A stretch of 64,000 bases of DNA, taken from NCBI RefSeq assembly GCF_000308875.1, contig NZ_BAGL01000052.1, forward strand, positions 62,001 through 126,000. The letters are read 5' to 3'. Of this stretch, positions 34,800 to 44,002 are shown piece after piece. The notes beneath the pieces were generated by a model. That model was not told the origin of the DNA. It saw nothing but the letters and a program-made list of their open reading frames with translations, and did not search any database. Source of the DNA: Nocardia transvalensis NBRC 15921 (GTDB taxonomy: Bacteria > Actinomycetota > Actinomycetes > Mycobacteriales > Mycobacteriaceae). Within the stretch, counting starts at the first letter, position 1. Every line of letters starts with the position of its first letter. Made by a program: the position numbers and the translations under genes.

Positions 34800-37049
34800 A
34801 TGGACGACGACCTCGGCGCGACCGCACCCGACCCCGGTGCCGATCGTGCGACGGCAACGCAGACCGCGTTGACGAGCCTGGTCGCGCTCTTCGCCGGGCA
34901 GTGGCAGGCCGCGGGCGCGCCCCCCGACCTGTCCGCCCACCTCCCGGCCGAGCCCGCACTGCGCCGCACCGCCCTCATCGAACTGATCAAGGTCGATCTC
35001 CAGGAACGCTGGCAGCGCAGCGACGCCGCCCTGCGCCTGGCCGACTACCGCGCACAATTCCCCGAACTCGCCGCCGCGCCGCTGCCACCGGACCTCATCT
35101 ACGAGGAGATCAGCGCCCGCAGCCGCCGCGACGACATCGACCTGAGCGAATACGAGCAGGACTACCCCAGCCAGATGGCCCGCATCACCGAGGGCTACGA
35201 CGTCGACGGCCTGCGCACCACCATGCTCGCCGATCCCACCGCGCTCGACGCCCTCGACACCATCAACCCCGGCGCCACCATCGACGACTTCGACCTGCTG
35301 CTGCCCCTGGGCCAGGGCGCGTTCGCGCGCGTCTTCCTCGCCCGCCAGCGTTCCCTCGGCCGCCTCGTCGCGGTCAAGATCTCCCACGACCGCGGCAGCG
35401 AACCGCAGACCCTGGCCCAGCTCGACCACGACCACATCGTGCGCGTCTTCGATCAGCGCCAGATCACCGACCAGCACCTCAAACTCATGTACATGCAGTA
35501 CATCCCGGGCGGCACGCTGCTGGGGGTGCTGCGCATCCTGCGGCGCACGCCGCTCGAACGCCGGTCCGGGCGGCTGCTGCTCGAGGCGATCGATGCCGCC
35601 TCCACCACCGGCGGCGTCCTGGAACCCCAGCCGTCGGCCACCCGCTCCGAACTCGAACGGCTGACCTGGCCGGAAACCGTTGCGTGGCTGGGCAGCCGGC
35701 TCGCCGCCGCCCTCGACTACGCCAACCATCGCGGCGTGCTGCATCGCGATATCAAACCCGCCAACGTCCTGCTCACCGCCGACGGGCACCCCAAACTGGC
35801 CGACTTCAACATCAGCTTCAGCCGCCACCTCCCCGGCGCGAACCCGGTCGCCTACTTCGGCGGATCGCTGCCCTACATGTCCCCCGAACAGCTCGCCGCC
35901 TGCCACCCCCAGCTCGAGGCGACCGCCGCCGACCTCGATACCCGCAGCGATCTGTACGCGCTCGCGGTCGTGCTGTGGGAACTGCTCACCGGGCGCATCC
36001 CCTTCGACGACGGCCACGCCGCCGGAGAATCCGAGCATTCCCTGAACGCCATGATCGAACGGCGGCGCGTGCCCGTCAGCGCCGAGGCCGAGGACGCCCT
36101 GCCGCCCGACTGCCCGGCGGTCCTGCGCCACGCGCTGCTCACCTGCCTGTCGCCCGATCCCGCCGACCGCTACGCCAGCGGCACCGAACTCGCCCATCAG
36201 CTGGAACTCAGCCAGGACCGCGCGGCCCGCGACCTCGTCGATCCGCCCGCCCACAGCTTGCGGGCCCGGCTCAAGATGCGGCCGATGCCGGTCGTCACGC
36301 TCTCCAGCCTGCTCGGGCAGCTGCTCGCCGGAGTGTTCCTGGCCGCCCACAATCTCCGGCTCATCCGGCACGAACTCGGCACCGACGCGGCCACCGAGCT
36401 CACCCGCCTCGGCTACCTCGTCATCGTCATCGCCTACCCACTGGCCATCGGGCTCCTGCTGTACTGGTGCCGGCTGGTGATCCTGGTTCCCGACGGGCTG
36501 CGCCGCGGCAGGCAGTTCGACGAGCGGACCCTCGCCAAGGCCCGCAACGACAGCCTCGCCTGCGGCGACCGCATCGCCGTCATGACATTCGCCGGCTGGA
36601 TCGGCGCGATGGGCATCTTCCTCGCGAAGCTGTACTCCCTGGGGTCGATGCCCGCCGGGTTCACCGTGAACCTCATCGCGTCGAATCTCGTCGCCGCCGC
36701 GGTCGCCGTCGTCTACACCTACTTCCCGGTCACCTTCTTCATGCTGCGCTGGTACTACCCCGGCATGGTCGCCGCGGGCCGCACCACCGCCGCCGACGGC
36801 ATCCGGCTGCACCGGCTGGTCCGCCGCAGCCGCGTGTATCTCGGTGTGGCCGCGTCGGTTCCGCTCGCCGGGGTGCCGGCCGGGCTCGTCTTCCTGACGC
36901 CGCCGCAGCAGCAGCTCGTGATCAGCAGCATCGTCGGCCTCTGTGTCGGCGGGCTTTTCGCGTTCGCGATCGCGTTGCGGGCCTTCTACGCGCTGGAATC
37001 CGATCTGCACGCGCTCGACCGCGTCGTGAACTCGCACTCGCACGGCTGA
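34800..37049 (+). CDS. Membrane Ser/Thr protein kinase with planctomycete-like N-terminal region
   Basis: A protein of about 749 residues. Residues 20-150 are helical (DLQERW, LADYRAQFPEL, LIYEEISARSRRDD, YEQDYPSQ) and recall the region before kinase domains in planctomycete Hanks kinases. The kinase domain (about 165-465) has LGQGAFARVF, Lys193 in VAVK, HRDIKPANVLL (Asp317) and SPE; the metal-binding DFG motif reads DFN (335-337). The C-terminal ~220 residues carry six membrane helices. ATG 34734 is an alternative start. No partner gene is obvious. Confidence 0.88.
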   Translation: MDDDLGATAPDPGADRATATQTALTSLVALFAGQWQAAGAPPDLSAHLPAEPALRRTALIELIKVDLQERWQRSDAALRLADYRAQFPELAAAPLPPDLIYEEISARSRRDDIDLSEYEQDYPSQMARITEGYDVDGLRTTMLADPTALDALDTINPGATIDDFDLLLPLGQGAFARVFLARQRSLGRLVAVKISHDRGSEPQTLAQLDHDHIVRVFDQRQITDQHLKLMYMQYIPGGTLLGVLRILRRTPLERRSGRLLLEAIDAASTTGGVLEPQPSATRSELERLTWPETVAWLGSRLAAALDYANHRGVLHRDIKPANVLLTADGHPKLADFNISFSRHLPGANPVAYFGGSLPYMSPEQLAACHPQLEATAADLDTRSDLYALAVVLWELLTGRIPFDDGHAAGESEHSLNAMIERRRVPVSAEAEDALPPDCPAVLRHALLTCLSPDPADRYASGTELAHQLELSQDRAARDLVDPPAHSLRARLKMRPMPVVTLSSLLGQLLAGVFLAAHNLRLIRHELGTDAATELTRLGYLVIVIAYPLAIGLLLYWCRLVILVPDGLRRGRQFDERTLAKARNDSLACGDRIAVMTFAGWIGAMGIFLAKLYSLGSMPAGFTVNLIASNLVAAAVAVVYTYFPVTFFMLRWYYPGMVAAGRTTAADGIRLHRLVRRSRVYLGVAASVPLAGVPAGLVFLTPPQQQLVISSIVGLCVGGLFAFAIALRAFYALESDLHALDRVVNSHSHG

Positions 37050-37091
37050 CCACCGCACGGGTGTTCGATCAAGATCGGCTAGTCTTCCCCG

Positions 37092-37802
37092 GTGCTAGGA
37101 CATTCACATGCGACCAGTGGAGCACTGGCCTGGGCGGGAGCCGCTGCGGTGCTTCCGCTTTCGGTGCTCACCTACCCCGTGCTCCAGAACGGCGATCTCG
37201 GAACCGTCGACCTGCTGATGGGTACCTTCCTCACCGCGGGCGCGGCCCTCCTCCCGGACGCCGACCATCCGAACGGGACGATTTCGCATGTGCTGGGGCC
37301 GATTTCGCATGTGGCCTGCAAGATCATCTCCACGGTGTCGGGCGGGCACCGCCACGCCACCCACTCACTCGCCTTCGTCGTCCTGGCCGCCCTGGGCACC
37401 TGGGCCGGCGAACACTGGATCGGCCGCTGGTTCACCCTCGGGCTGGTGTTCTTCCTGCTGGCGCTCGCCCTGCGGGCGCTGAACCTCTGCCCGCCCGGGG
37501 AGGGATTCCGGTCCTATTTCTCCGTCACGGTGCTCGCGGTCGCGGGCACCTTCGCCATGGATCACTGGCTCTCCGACAAACCCTCCTGGCTGCCGTTCTG
37601 CGTCGGACTGGGCGCCCTCGCCCATCTGCTCGGCGACTGCCTCACCGACCACGGCTGCCGCCTGCTGTGGCCGCTGAAGCTGCGCATCAGCGTGCCGATC
37701 ATCGATCGCACCGGCAACAAGGTCGAAACCTGGGTGATCTCACCGCTTTTCGTGCTCGGCACCCTCGCCCTGCTGTGGTACATCGTCATCCACCAGCCCT
37801 AG
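37092..37802 (+). CDS. Membrane-bound metal-dependent hydrolase, YdjM-like
   Basis: A 236-residue multi-pass protein with the family's paired motifs: HSHATSGALAW near the start, LLPDADHPNGTISH, GGHRHATHSLAF and a late LLGDCLTDHG. His/Asp clusters next to membrane helices define the YdjM/LexA-binding inner-membrane hydrolase family; the substrate is unknown. GTG start at 37092, 42 bases after the kinase stop. The 3' end overlaps the convergent regulator frame by about 60 bases. Confidence 0.85.
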   Translation: MLGHSHATSGALAWAGAAAVLPLSVLTYPVLQNGDLGTVDLLMGTFLTAGAALLPDADHPNGTISHVLGPISHVACKIISTVSGGHRHATHSLAFVVLAALGTWAGEHWIGRWFTLGLVFFLLALALRALNLCPPGEGFRSYFSVTVLAVAGTFAMDHWLSDKPSWLPFCVGLGALAHLLGDCLTDHGCRLLWPLKLRISVPIIDRTGNKVETWVISPLFVLGTLALLWYIVIHQP

Positions 37803-38540
37803 GCGTACCTCCGCATTCGCTCCGGCCGTGCGCGGACTGGGGACGGCTACGCCGACCAGCAGGGCCACCGCGTCGCGGTCCGGGCCGTCCGGCGCGGCCT
37901 GGAACGCGACGACCCGCTGACCGTCCGGGGCGGTGAGAATCTCGGAGGTCAGCTCCATACGGCCGACGGCGGGATGCCGGAACGCCCGCCGCGATCCGCG
38001 CTTGGTGCGCACCTCGTAGTGCGCCCACAGTTCGTCGAACTCGGCACTGGCAGCGCACAATTCCGTGGTCAGCGCCGCCAGCCCCGGATCCGCCGGATCG
38101 CCGCCCTGCACCGTGCGCAGATGCGCCACGCAGTCCCGCGCCATGCCCTGCCAGTCCTCGAAGACCGTCCGCGCCGCGGGATCGGTGATCACGTACCGAA
38201 TCAGATTGCGGCGCCCCGGTTCCCACGCCGTCATCCCGGACAGCAACCGCAGCCCTTCGGGATTGGCGGCGAGCAGATTACTCACCCGATCGAGGACGAA
38301 CGCCGGTGTCGGGCGCACCGACTCCAGCAACAGCACCAGTCCAGCACGCGGCGCCGCGTGCACCGGCCGCGACACCTCGCGCCTATCCGCCACCGCCCGA
38401 GCCAGATCGATGAGGTGATCGCGCTCGTCCGCGGTCAGCCACAGCGCCGTGGCGAGCGCATCCAGCACGGCGAGGCTCGGAGTGGTATCGCGCCCTTGCT
38501 CCAGACGGATGTAGTAGTCGACGCTCACCCCAGCAAGTGG
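37740..38540 (-). pseudogene. MmyB-type HTH regulator, 5'-truncated
   Basis: The frame begins inside the HTH: LAGVSVDYYIRLEQGRD is the second half of the motif that full-length proteins reach only after about 45 residues (normally RRTPGLRREEVA before it). Upstream there is an in-frame TAG at about 38573 and no other frame encodes the missing part. The rest, including the MmyB-like ligand domain (FVLDRVSNLLAANPEGLRLL... RMELTSEIL), is intact. The 3' end also runs into the convergent hydrolase gene. A GTG at 38528 could yield a short protein without a complete DNA-binding domain. Confidence 0.6.
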
Positions 38541-38976
38541 TAGCCGCTCTGCACTATCGATGGCCGGAACCTGGCGGACGATCCTCTAGCCAATGCAGAC
38601 CGACATGATCCCGCGTCGCGAGTGCTGCCCCACATGTCACCTCGGGTCGCGGTGAGCGAGTATCACGCAATTGGCAGTTGCGCTGCGCAACTGAGGTCAC
38701 ACCCGGCAGACGCGGAAACTTCTCGGCAGTGAGGGCTCGCGGACACGGCATTCTGAAAGTGATCGATAGTATCCGAGACTGGGCATTGACTGGTAGTCCG
38801 ACCGGAGGGAGGAGAATGGCTGCTCCGAAGCTGAGGACTGTGCTCATACGGGAGAGCCGCTGACGGACCCAAGATTATGACGTTGACGACCTTCTTGAGA
38901 GCGTCGGTTATTGGTTCCACTCGTCGATTGCTCAAGCGCATCCGCCACCTCGCCGATTCCAGGAGCGACCCTGAGA
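38541..38976. other. Gene-free stretch with one strong palindrome
   Basis: About 440 bases between the truncated regulator and the STAND gene. Short frames exist but none has coding character or a recognisable family. It contains the palindrome at 38675-38693. The GC content drops compared with the kinase region. It probably contains a rearrangement junction. Confidence 0.5.
38675..38693. promoter_or_regulatory. Perfect inverted repeat of unknown role
   Basis: CAGTTGCGC-T-GCGCAACTG has perfect 9-bp arms and one central base. It could be an operator left from a lost promoter or a terminator for the STAND gene transcribed towards it. Confidence 0.5.
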
Positions 38977-41676
38977 TCACTTCCTGGGATCGGTAGCGAC
39001 GGCCTTGTTGGCCAGCACCAGAAGTCTTCGACACCGCAATGCTTGGACATGATCACCGCCTAATACCCGGACACAATCGTCCAAGCTTGATTCGGCAAGT
39101 GAAATAGCCTTGCCATGCTGCCTGTTCAGCACGTACGCGAAAACGAGGTTCTCCGTGTTGTCGAGAACGTTCGGATGAGTCGCGTCCAAGCGGCGGATCC
39201 GGTGCGCAAGGTTTTTCTCGCGTTCGGCTACAGCCTCGGCGTAGCGATCCGCCAGGATATAGGCGTCGGCCAAGCGGTCGCGGTAATGCTGCGTGAGTGG
39301 GTATCCATCACCGAGTATTCGTTCTGCTTCGCAGAGATTCCGCTGGTAGAGCTCGATTGCTACGTCGACGCGATCCAATTGACAGTAGACGTAAGCGAGG
39401 TCATTCCGGGCTCCTAGTACGTCGACGTGCTCGGGTCCAAGAACGCTCACCGCCTCGTCAAGATTCGATTTTCCGAGTTCGAGCGCCTGGTCCAAGTGGC
39501 TTGCCGAGCTGTAGGCCATGACAAGATTGCGGCGGCAGGTGAGTGTGCTGGGATGGTCATTTCCGAAAATTCGCTCGGATACAGATAAGTTCTGCCGATG
39601 TAGATCCACTGCTTCGGATGCACCCCCGACCGAGACGCAAACGGTGGCAAAGTTGTTGCGGTAGAGGACTACGTCGGGATGCTCATGGCCAAGAACGCGG
39701 ATCGACTCCCGCAGATTTTCTGCGTATAATGCGAACGCGTCAGACTCGCGGCCAGCAGCGTTATACGAATGAGCGAGGTTGTTCCGTGCTAATAAAACCT
39801 CGGGATGCTCGTTTCCATGGATTCGAATCCATGCCGCAACCAGCTCTTCGTGTATTGCAATCGCCTTCTCGGTGAGGCCGATGTCTTGATATGCGACGGC
39901 GAGATTATTTCGTGCAGAGAGAACTTGGGGATCATCGCTCGCAAGGTCGCGGATCCTCGATGATGCCTCGTATAGCGCGACCGCCTCAGCCGGTCGACCG
40001 ATGCCGAGTTGCGCGTGGGCCGCGAAGCTCCGAGTGATGTCGGTGTCGGTATGATCCGGCCCCAGCAGTCGTTCGTGGTCTGCCAGCGCCGTAGCCGTGA
40101 GACGTGCTGTCCGCGCAGTATCGGCAGTGTCAAGCAATTGTCTGCAGACCCACCGACGGGCGGTGAGGGATCGCGTCCTCAGTTCGGCGCTCGCCAGGTC
40201 AGGAAGTCCAGTCGTCCAAATCGACTCGACCTGATCGGCGAGGTGGATTACAAGGTCACGGTAGCTCCATAGTTCGTCCGTTGTTGGCAAGTACGGTTCA
40301 ATGATTCCGAGAGCATCCCCCACGAGTATGTCGATAGTTTCGGTCGATACGGCGGCGCGTTCTCGCACGACGCGTGCAGTAAGTCTATGCATCGTCACAA
40401 CGTCGTCGCTGGCCGACCACAGCAGTAGTGATCCCTGCACACATCGTTCCAATGCCTCTTCGATGAGTAGCTCGGAATGTATTTCCGAGGTGTTGAGCAG
40501 TTCTCTCGGCACGCCCGACGGATCAAGCATCGATATGACGCCGAGTGTCCATCGCACTGCATTGTCCAGATCGATGTCCTCGCTGGCCGACTCGACCGTA
40601 TCTATCGACAACAAGATCGCCTGATCGACTCGATAGGGATGGTCGTGCCCTTCTCGTCGTCGCAGTGCGCGCGGCAGAGGATGAATTCGCAACAGTTCCA
40701 AGTAGCGCGAGTATGACAGGTGGCGAGACTTGATAGTGGCAGCGGCCGCAGATAGCGCTAGAGGCAGGTCGCCCAGCTCTTCTGCCAGTAGATGAGCATC
40801 TTCCTGATCATCGATGTCGGTCGCCTTACACAAATACTGAACAGACTCTTGTCGGGTGAACCCGTTCGCAGCATCCACGGTCACGCCCAGAAGACAGAAC
40901 GCGCGGTTCGTCGTGGTGACGACGACAGATAGCCCCTCCCCGAAGGGGATGAATGGCCGAAGATCATCCAGGTTCGAAGCGTTGTCGAGGACAAGCAGTC
41001 CCGTGCTTGAGTGTGTGGACAGATGGTCACGCAACCAACGAGCGGAAGCCGCGGCATCGGACCCGGCTTTTGAGATGCCTAGGCGCTCGGCTATTTCGGC
41101 GTAGTCGCTGATCAGTGAGTCGACTGTTTCGGCATTCACCCATGCCACCAATCCGGATCGCGACGCGACCAACTGCCGTGCGTACGCGGCTGCCAGCTGT
41201 GTTTTACCGGCGCCACGCATCCCAGTCACGATTGTAACGACCGTGGTGTCGTTCAGCGCCTCGCAGACCTCATGAAGTTGCGCACGAGCAACGTAGTGTT
41301 GGGGTTCATCCGGAATCTTTCCGAACACCGTCAATGTTGTTTGGACCGCCTGTCCGGTGGCACAGCGGAATGCGGCCAACCATTCAGCCAGCTGATCTCG
41401 CGGAACTTGGCAGATGAACAACAGCAGGCGTAACCGTTCCTCACTGATTCGACGTCCCTGGCGCATGTCTCCGACGACGGATTTATTCAAAGTGGTACGC
41501 CGTCCATCCCTCTCGGCATTGATCCGGCTCGCAATCTCTTCGACCTTTCGGTACGACAGGTTCGAGTGTGCCAAGGCCCGTCCGATCAGGTCCCCCAACT
41601 CGTCAAGATTCCGTACAAGTGTCAACTCATCGCGAGTGACTGCTGCGACCGATTGGGGTGCCACCAAATCCTCCAT
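38977..41676 (-). CDS. STAND NTPase (NB-ARC-like) with C-terminal TPR array
   Basis: A protein of about 899 residues. Residues 1-110 are helical and HTH-like (LGDLIGRALAHSNLSYRKVEEIASR). The NTPase core has P-loop TGMRGAGKTQLA (152-159), Walker B LLVLDNAS, a sensor VVTTTNRA and the winged-helix region. About nine 42-residue TPR units (ARNNLAVAYQDIG, ARNNLAHSYNAAG ...) fill the C-terminus. This NLR-like layout serves signalling or phage defence in bacteria; no separate effector domain is visible. Its GC is visibly lower than its neighbours'. ATG 41676 is preferred; the frame is open to 41853. Confidence 0.88.
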   Translation of the reverse strand: MEDLVAPQSVAAVTRDELTLVRNLDELGDLIGRALAHSNLSYRKVEEIASRINAERDGRRTTLNKSVVGDMRQGRRISEERLRLLLFICQVPRDQLAEWLAAFRCATGQAVQTTLTVFGKIPDEPQHYVARAQLHEVCEALNDTTVVTIVTGMRGAGKTQLAAAYARQLVASRSGLVAWVNAETVDSLISDYAEIAERLGISKAGSDAAASARWLRDHLSTHSSTGLLVLDNASNLDDLRPFIPFGEGLSVVVTTTNRAFCLLGVTVDAANGFTRQESVQYLCKATDIDDQEDAHLLAEELGDLPLALSAAAATIKSRHLSYSRYLELLRIHPLPRALRRREGHDHPYRVDQAILLSIDTVESASEDIDLDNAVRWTLGVISMLDPSGVPRELLNTSEIHSELLIEEALERCVQGSLLLWSASDDVVTMHRLTARVVRERAAVSTETIDILVGDALGIIEPYLPTTDELWSYRDLVIHLADQVESIWTTGLPDLASAELRTRSLTARRWVCRQLLDTADTARTARLTATALADHERLLGPDHTDTDITRSFAAHAQLGIGRPAEAVALYEASSRIRDLASDDPQVLSARNNLAVAYQDIGLTEKAIAIHEELVAAWIRIHGNEHPEVLLARNNLAHSYNAAGRESDAFALYAENLRESIRVLGHEHPDVVLYRNNFATVCVSVGGASEAVDLHRQNLSVSERIFGNDHPSTLTCRRNLVMAYSSASHLDQALELGKSNLDEAVSVLGPEHVDVLGARNDLAYVYCQLDRVDVAIELYQRNLCEAERILGDGYPLTQHYRDRLADAYILADRYAEAVAEREKNLAHRIRRLDATHPNVLDNTENLVFAYVLNRQHGKAISLAESSLDDCVRVLGGDHVQALRCRRLLVLANKAVATDPRK

Positions 41677-41855
41677 AGGTGCGGATGGTGCTGTCCGGTG
41701 AGTGTCCAGGCGTCCGAGACGCGATTCTAGATGTGTGCACCGACCTGCGTTCGGAGACTTTCGTTGTCCGAACCGTTTTGGACATCTGTGCAGCTGTGCA
41801 CTCTGGTCGACAAGACCGCGCCGATAGCGCTGAAGACCGATGGAGGAAGACAACG

Positions 41856-41993
41856 ATGTGGGTCGAGATCGGGAAGACAGTCCGCCATGCGATCAAGGAC
41901 TGGGGCAGCACGTGGCGGATGGTCGTCTGTGTTGCATCGCTGACCGTGTCCGTGACCGTCGTTCTTTGGGCAACTGACGGCGCCCTGCTATAG
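41856..41993 (+). CDS. 45-residue membrane protein divergent from the STAND gene
   Basis: ATG 41856 has GGAGG eight bases upstream. The product is a short amphipathic start (MWVEIGKTVRHAIKDWGSTW) followed by one membrane helix (MVVCVASLTVSVTVVLWAT). It is too small for most gene finders. Its position 180 bases head-to-head with the STAND gene suggests a shared promoter region and perhaps a functional link. Confidence 0.65.
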   Translation: MWVEIGKTVRHAIKDWGSTWRMVVCVASLTVSVTVVLWATDGALL

Positions 41994-42182
41994 CACGGCA
42001 GCCGCCGGTTCACGTGGAAACCAGACACAGTGTGTAACTGACATCTCACCCCGGCGAGCGGTGCTGACTCCGCACTCCCATGGCCCGGACCAGCCCGCAC
42101 GATAAGCGGCATGAGCGCGCACTCAAGTTCGCGTGAGTCAGCAGACCGCGATGCGGGCGCCCGCGAGCTGTACGGCGGCGGC

Positions 42183-42746
42183 TCAGGTGTTTCCGGCCAG
42201 CACCGCATGGAGCACGGCCTCGGCGGCGTCGAAACAGTCGGGGAAGGCGCCCTCGCCGTTGGCCCAGCGACCGAACGCCTCCTCGGAAATGATCGAGGCC
42301 ACTCGCGCGGTGAGGTGTGCCTCGGTGGGCTCGGCCCCGCGCTGTCGCAGGGCGTCCCGGAGCGCGGCGGTGACCGCTGCCGACTTGCTCCGCTCGCGTT
42401 CCAGCAGCTCCGTACTGGACTCGATGATCGCTCTGCGTCGCCCGGACTCGGCGGCCATTCCGCTGACCGCCACACCGACCTCGCGAAGGGCCGACAGCGC
42501 CGCCGGTAGTGGCGCAAGCTCGGGATCCGCGGCGAGGACCGCCTCGGACACGGCGGCCGGAAGCCGCTCGGAGCCGGCGAAAAGAATCTCCCGCTTGTCT
42601 GCGAAGTACCGGTGGAAGGTCCGCCGGGTCAGCCCGGCCCGCTCCGCGATGTGCGTCACCGTCACAGCGTCGTAGCCGTGCTCGTCGAACAGGTCCAACG
42701 CCGCCTGTCGCAAACGTTCCGGCGCTCCAGGGTCCCACCGTGCCAT
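42183..42746 (-). CDS. TetR/AcrR-family regulator
   Basis: A 187-residue repressor: HTH (LRQAALDLFDEHGYDAVTVTHIAERAGLTRRTFHRYFADKREIL) and an all-helical ligand domain with a C-terminal MftR-like pattern. Divergent from the oxidoreductase at 42835, with an inverted repeat between them; it very likely represses that gene and itself. Confidence 0.9.
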   Translation of the reverse strand: MARWDPGAPERLRQAALDLFDEHGYDAVTVTHIAERAGLTRRTFHRYFADKREILFAGSERLPAAVSEAVLAADPELAPLPAALSALREVGVAVSGMAAESGRRRAIIESSTELLERERSKSAAVTAALRDALRQRGAEPTEAHLTARVASIISEEAFGRWANGEGAFPDCFDAAEAVLHAVLAGNT

Positions 42747-42772
42747 GCTCGCATCCTACCCATCGCGATGAC

Positions 42773-42812
42773 TCACTGTGACATCGATGCTATCGTCGTG
42801 ATGACACAATGA
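42773..42812. promoter_or_regulatory. Inverted repeat between TetR and oxidoreductase genes
   Basis: TCACTGTGACATC (42773-42785) and GATGACACAATGA (42800-42812) match as inverted repeats at 11 of 13 positions with a 14-base spacer. A further similar half-site, TGAGACATCAC, follows at 42810-42820. Confidence 0.6.
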
Positions 42813-42834
42813 GACATCACACGATGGAGAAGAC

Positions 42835-43917
42835 ATGGCGCAAGGTGAGATCTGGGTTCTCGGAGCCACCGGAAGGGTCGGGCGGGCCGTCGCGGCGCAG
42901 CTCACGGCGGCCGGGGCCGTCCCCGTGCTGGTCGGGCGCGATGCCGGTCGGCTGCGCACCGCGGCCGCCGACCTCGGGCTCGACGCCGAGGCGAAGATCG
43001 TCGTCGCGTCGGGGGCGGAGGCCATGGCGGCCGAGATCACCCGGCAGCGGCCCGCCGTGGTCGTCAACACCATCGGCGACTACGCCGAGACCGCCGTACC
43101 GCTTGCCCGCGCCTGCATGCCGGGCGGCCACTACCTCGACCAGGCCAACGACCCAGCCGCCTTCCATCGCCTGTTCGCCCTGCACGACGAGGCCGTCGCC
43201 GCGGGAAGCACCCTGGTGACCGGTGCGGGATTCGGCGTCGTCGGCACCGAGGCGATCGTGGCACGCCTGTGTGAGAACCGTCCCGTGCCGAGCCGGGTCC
43301 GGGTGGACACCTTCGCCTCGGCCGCCGTCGAGGAAGGAGTGCTGGGCCCCGCCCTTGCCGCCAGTATCGTGGACAGCTTCGCGATGGGTGGTCGCCGCTA
43401 CGACGGTGGCCGGCTGGTCAAGACCCGCCTCGGCGCGGAAGTACAACGCCTGACCCTGCCCGACGGGGAGCGCATGTCCTCGGTCGGTGTGCCCTCCGGT
43501 GAGCTCATCGCCGCGCATCGGGTCAGTGGAGCTCCCTCGGTGTCGGCGACCTCCGGCCTCATTCCCGCCTCGCTCGCCGTTCGGGCGGTCCTGCCGCTGC
43601 TCTCGGCGATCCTGCGGATCCGGACGGTGCGGACCTTCGCGATCGGCCGGATGGCCGGAATCAAAACCAAGGCTGCCCCACGCCCCCGTCCCCACACCTG
43701 GGGCCACGCCGTCATCACCTGGCCCGACGGCACCGCCCGCGACGGCTGGCTGCGGGCCGGCGACGCAATGGAATTCACCTCTGCCGTCGCCGCTCAGACC
43801 GCGCTCCAGCTCGCCGCGGGTAATGGACGGCCCGGCGCGCACACCCCGGCCGCCGCCCTCGGCCCGGACCTTGCCACCGCTGCCGGAGCCGACTTCGTGG
43901 ACGAGGCCCTGGCCTGA
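42835..43917 (+). CDS. Saccharopine dehydrogenase-like NAD(P)-binding protein
   Basis: A 360-residue oxidoreductase: N-terminal VLGATGRVGRAVAAQL nucleotide loop, VVNTIGDYAETAVPLARAC, and HYLDQANDPAAF as in saccharopine dehydrogenase/trans-enoyl reductase-like proteins of actinobacteria. The C-terminal half resembles membrane-associated family members (LIPASLAVRAVLPLLSAIL). Substrate unknown. Controlled by the divergent TetR gene. Confidence 0.85.
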   Translation: MAQGEIWVLGATGRVGRAVAAQLTAAGAVPVLVGRDAGRLRTAAADLGLDAEAKIVVASGAEAMAAEITRQRPAVVVNTIGDYAETAVPLARACMPGGHYLDQANDPAAFHRLFALHDEAVAAGSTLVTGAGFGVVGTEAIVARLCENRPVPSRVRVDTFASAAVEEGVLGPALAASIVDSFAMGGRRYDGGRLVKTRLGAEVQRLTLPDGERMSSVGVPSGELIAAHRVSGAPSVSATSGLIPASLAVRAVLPLLSAILRIRTVRTFAIGRMAGIKTKAAPRPRPHTWGHAVITWPDGTARDGWLRAGDAMEFTSAVAAQTALQLAAGNGRPGAHTPAAALGPDLATAAGADFVDEALA

Positions 43918-44002
43918 CCATCACGGCAAAGAACCGCCACGCCGCACAGCGCACCGGTCCTCGAGAAGCCCACCGCACCAGCACCGGCACCCCCGCCGCG
44001 GA

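Noticed and set aside
34611..37058. An open frame of more than 800 codons antisense to the kinase gene, with similar long antisense frames at 1257-3830 and 6741-9413
   Set aside because: High GC keeps stop codons rare in other frames. These translations are low-complexity Arg/Ala/Gly or Asp/Val-rich, match no family, and oppose well-recognised genes.
37274..37316. Direct repeat GATTTCGCATGTG inside the membrane hydrolase gene
   Set aside because: It encodes the repeated ISHV residues of the protein and is a short in-gene duplication, not a separate element.
38554..38847. A 97-codon minus-strand frame upstream of the truncated regulator
   Set aside because: Composition and content do not look like protein, there is no ribosome site, and it does not supply the regulator's missing N-terminus.
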